From Paludibacteraceae bacterium (GTDB lineage: Bacteria; Bacteroidota; Bacteroidia; Bacteroidales; Paludibacteraceae): a stretch of DNA of 50,065 bases. Below are positions 48,377 through 50,065 of the stretch, piece after piece. The stretch spans positions 1 through 50,065 of the forward strand of contig JAEDNI010000007.1 in assembly GCA_016302585.1 (NCBI GenBank). The letters are read 5' to 3'. The position numbers and the translations under genes are program-made. Below the pieces are notes generated by a model. That model had not been told where the DNA came from. It was given only the letters and a program-made list of their open reading frames with translations, and searched no databases. How positions within the stretch are numbered: position 1 is the first letter of the stretch; every line of letters begins with the position of its first letter.

Positions 48377-49639
48377 ATGTTAGATCAAATTCGCAAGTAC
48401 AACCTATGGGATGGAAATGTGCCGGAGTTGGGATTCCTGCGTACCAATTACACAGATAAGATACAGTCTGCAACGGGCAATCGTCTTGTCAAGGTGATTA
48501 TAGGGCAACGTCGTGCTGGCAAGAGTTTTGTGTTGCGCCAATTGGCTAAACGTCTGATGGATGATGGTGTCCCAGCTCAGAATATCTTGTATATCAATAA
48601 AGAATATATTGAGTTTGGAGATGTCAAAACTGCTGACGATTTACAACTGCTATATCAAGAATACCGTTCTGTCCTTCAGCCCAACGGGAAAGTATATTTA
48701 TTTATAGATGAAGTGCAGCATGTGCTCCAATGGGAGCAGTTTGTCAATTCCCACTCGCAGGATTTTGCTGAGCCGCAAGAAATCTTCATCAGCGGTTCTA
48801 ACTCCGACTTGTTATCGGGAGAATTAGCGACTTTGTTATCAGGACGATATGTGGAGTTTGAAATACTGCCATATAGCTTCCAGGAATATGCAACGATGGA
48901 GGATCTTCCAATAAACCGCGAGAACTATCTCCATTTCCTGCAAATGGGAATGTTGCCGGAGCTCTTTTATCTCCATACAGAAGACATGCGACGGAATTAT
49001 GTGGCGGCTGTCAAAGATACGGTTATGTTGCGTGACATCGTGCGGCGATATAATGTCAAAGACCCGCAATTATTGGAAGATCTGTTCCGGTATCTGGTCA
49101 ATAATGCAGGACGGCTAACATCCATCTCCAATATCGTTAACTATTTTCAATCGCTCGGACGAAAGACCAATTATGAAACGCTATCTTCTTATGCATCGTA
49201 TCTCGGCAAAGCCTTCCTTATGCACAAAGCAGAGCGTTTCCATATCGCGGGCAAGGAAATCATGACGGGCAATGCCAAGTATTATAGCAATGACCTCGCA
49301 TATTATAACTATCTCTATCGTGGATTCGCGTATGGTTTCGGCAATTTGTTGGAGAATGCTATTTATCTGGACTTGCGCCGCAATGGGTGGCAACCATATG
49401 TAGGTGTTCAAGGCACATCCGAGGTGGATTTTGTTGCAATCAAAGGCGAACAGAAAATCTACGTGCAAGTATGCTGGGAGATGGCAAGTAATGAGGAAAC
49501 AGCTCAACGCGAATACGCTCCTTTGCTGAAAATATCTGACCAGTATCGCAAAGTAGTCATCTCGTTGGATGAAATCCGCTTCCCGAACAATAATGGCATA
49601 GAGCACCTCTTCCCATGGGAACTCTCTGCCATTCTCTAA
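48377..49639 (+). CDS. AAA-family ATPase with DUF4143-like C-terminal domain
   Basis: About 421 residues. The Walker A motif GQRRAGKS lies near the N-terminus, followed by IYINKEYIEF and LFIDEVQHV (Walker B), SGSNSDLLSGELATLLSGRYVEFEILPYSFQEY (AAA_14 type), and the C-terminal DUF4143-like nuclease-associated domain with NLLENAIYLDLRRNGW, EVDFVAIKGE and VQVCWEM. Such ATPases are widespread in Bacteroidales and tied to defence or mobile DNA, but mechanism is poorly known. ATG 48377 is preferred; the ATG at 48353 (adding eight residues) lies inside the tandem repeat. Confidence 0.87.
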   Translation: MLDQIRKYNLWDGNVPELGFLRTNYTDKIQSATGNRLVKVIIGQRRAGKSFVLRQLAKRLMDDGVPAQNILYINKEYIEFGDVKTADDLQLLYQEYRSVLQPNGKVYLFIDEVQHVLQWEQFVNSHSQDFAEPQEIFISGSNSDLLSGELATLLSGRYVEFEILPYSFQEYATMEDLPINRENYLHFLQMGMLPELFYLHTEDMRRNYVAAVKDTVMLRDIVRRYNVKDPQLLEDLFRYLVNNAGRLTSISNIVNYFQSLGRKTNYETLSSYASYLGKAFLMHKAERFHIAGKEIMTGNAKYYSNDLAYYNYLYRGFAYGFGNLLENAIYLDLRRNGWQPYVGVQGTSEVDFVAIKGEQKIYVQVCWEMASNEETAQREYAPLLKISDQYRKVVISLDEIRFPNNNGIEHLFPWELSAIL

Positions 49640-49714
49640 TAAAAAGGGCAGGGTGGGGCATCCATCCACAATGAAGTCGAAGCTTATTTGTTCCAAACAA
49701 AATTTCTTTATACG
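49640..49714. other. Short spacer after the ATPase gene
   Basis: No terminator or promoter seen. Slightly G-rich at first, then ordinary sequence. Confidence 0.3.
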
Positions 49715-49917
49715 ATGGATCAAGGAATTGGTAGTACTCCTCTTACAGCAGCAGAAAGACGGTCTTCAAGCACTTTTTCTAATGCACTAAACACTCTCAT
49801 GAAGATTTCAGTCAAAATGCTTTTAATGCAGTCGTAAGAGAATTCAAAACTGCATCTAACGCAAATAACCTTGGAGTATATGATAACAGTGCAAACCTAC
49901 AATCTTGGATTACGTAG
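49715..49917 (+). pseudogene. Frameshifted small gene of unknown function
   Basis: ATG 49715 begins a reading frame for 28 residues (MDQGIGSTPLTAAERRSS and on) and then the evidently protein-like sequence (DFSQNAFNAVVREFKTAS and on) continues in a different frame to a TAG at 49915-49917. About 65-70 residues in all. The codon style suggests a single frameshifted protein. No family recognised. Next to an RHS fragment, an immunity or toxin-related protein is possible but unproven. Confidence 0.45.
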
Positions 49918-49928
49918 ATATACCGCCG

Positions 49929-50065
49929 ATGAAAGATTTCTTACTTGGTTCTATTATGCAATATACCCAAGCAAACGGACCGGATAAAGATGTTTATTTT
50001 ACCCACTCTAATCATTTAGGTTCCGCCAACTGGATAACGGAGAGCAGTGGTATACCTGTTCAGTA
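49929..50065 (+). CDS. Partial RHS-repeat protein (continues beyond the window)
   Basis: The open frame reads VYFTHSNHLGSANWITESSG, which matches the RHS/YD-repeat core signature HSDHLGSxSWITD found just before the variable toxin tip of Rhs and related polymorphic toxins. The reading frame stays open to the window end; the previous stop is at 49884-49886. Whether this is a proper gene start or a 5'-truncated fragment cannot be told here. Confidence 0.6.
   Translation, partial: MKDFLLGSIMQYTQANGPDKDVYFTHSNHLGSANWITESSGIPVQ

Overview
The window reads as a chromosomal segment of a Bacteroidales bacterium, probably an uncultured one known from metagenomes (inference). The reasons are direct: almost every transcription unit begins with the Bacteroidetes promoter (TTG or TTTG, 19-21 bases, TAnnTTTG), the first genes of units lack Shine-Dalgarno sites, and the gene content is typical: rseC-rnfBCDGEA, an Mpi-type invertase, large surface proteins with a Por-type C-terminal motif, OmpA-like porins, a tmRNA tag ending YALAA and an M49 peptidase lipoprotein. 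There is no rRNA, phage structural gene, complete insertion sequence or CRISPR array.

Layout. 1-4.1 kb: peptidase lipoprotein and a fused EPSP synthase/glycosyltransferase ORF. 4.1-11.5 kb (minus): a 2.2-kilo-residue surface protein and a small two-helix membrane partner. 11.6-18.4 kb: a stray copy of the 3' end of rnfA, then a GC-rich heavy-metal RND efflux operon with a His-rich first gene, ending in a 28-bp hairpin. 18.5-20 kb: a candidate small RNA, a broken BRO-like ORF, and a wHTH/ZIP pair. 20.1-25.5 kb (minus): rseC and the Rnf complex, with an RnfB that lacks its ferredoxin half. 25.6-32 kb: ftsK, lolA-like and trxB, a duplicated tRNA-Ala end, three envelope genes. 32-36.5 kb: tRNA-Ala, ssrA, GNAT, Fur-like and metallopeptidase genes, tRNA-Arg, a nuclease, tRNA-fMet. 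36.6-42.8 kb: mpi, nucleosidase-like gene, rlmI, dnaQ-like gene, tRNA-Cys, sufB, murI. 42.8-47.8 kb (minus): surface protein and OmpA operon. 48.2-50 kb: AAA ATPase and a broken gene beside an RHS fragment.

The outstanding theme is repeat DNA living inside conserved genes. A 7-bp tandem (AATCACC or AATTATC) is inserted in frame at five places in four genes. Because 7 is coprime to 3, every forward frame gives the same seven-residue cycle without stops, while the reverse strand hits a stop, and murI in fact ends on such a stop. G/C-rich palindromes are inserted in frame at three more places, like the Rickettsia palindromic elements. Other 8-, 9-, 11-, 47- and 49-bp tandems sit in leaders, spacers and signal-peptide coding regions. 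Several proteins (EPSP synthase, the fused glycosyltransferase, RnfB) also look shorter than their families in ways that suggest in-frame deletions. All annotation here is from reading the sequence; no database search was possible.
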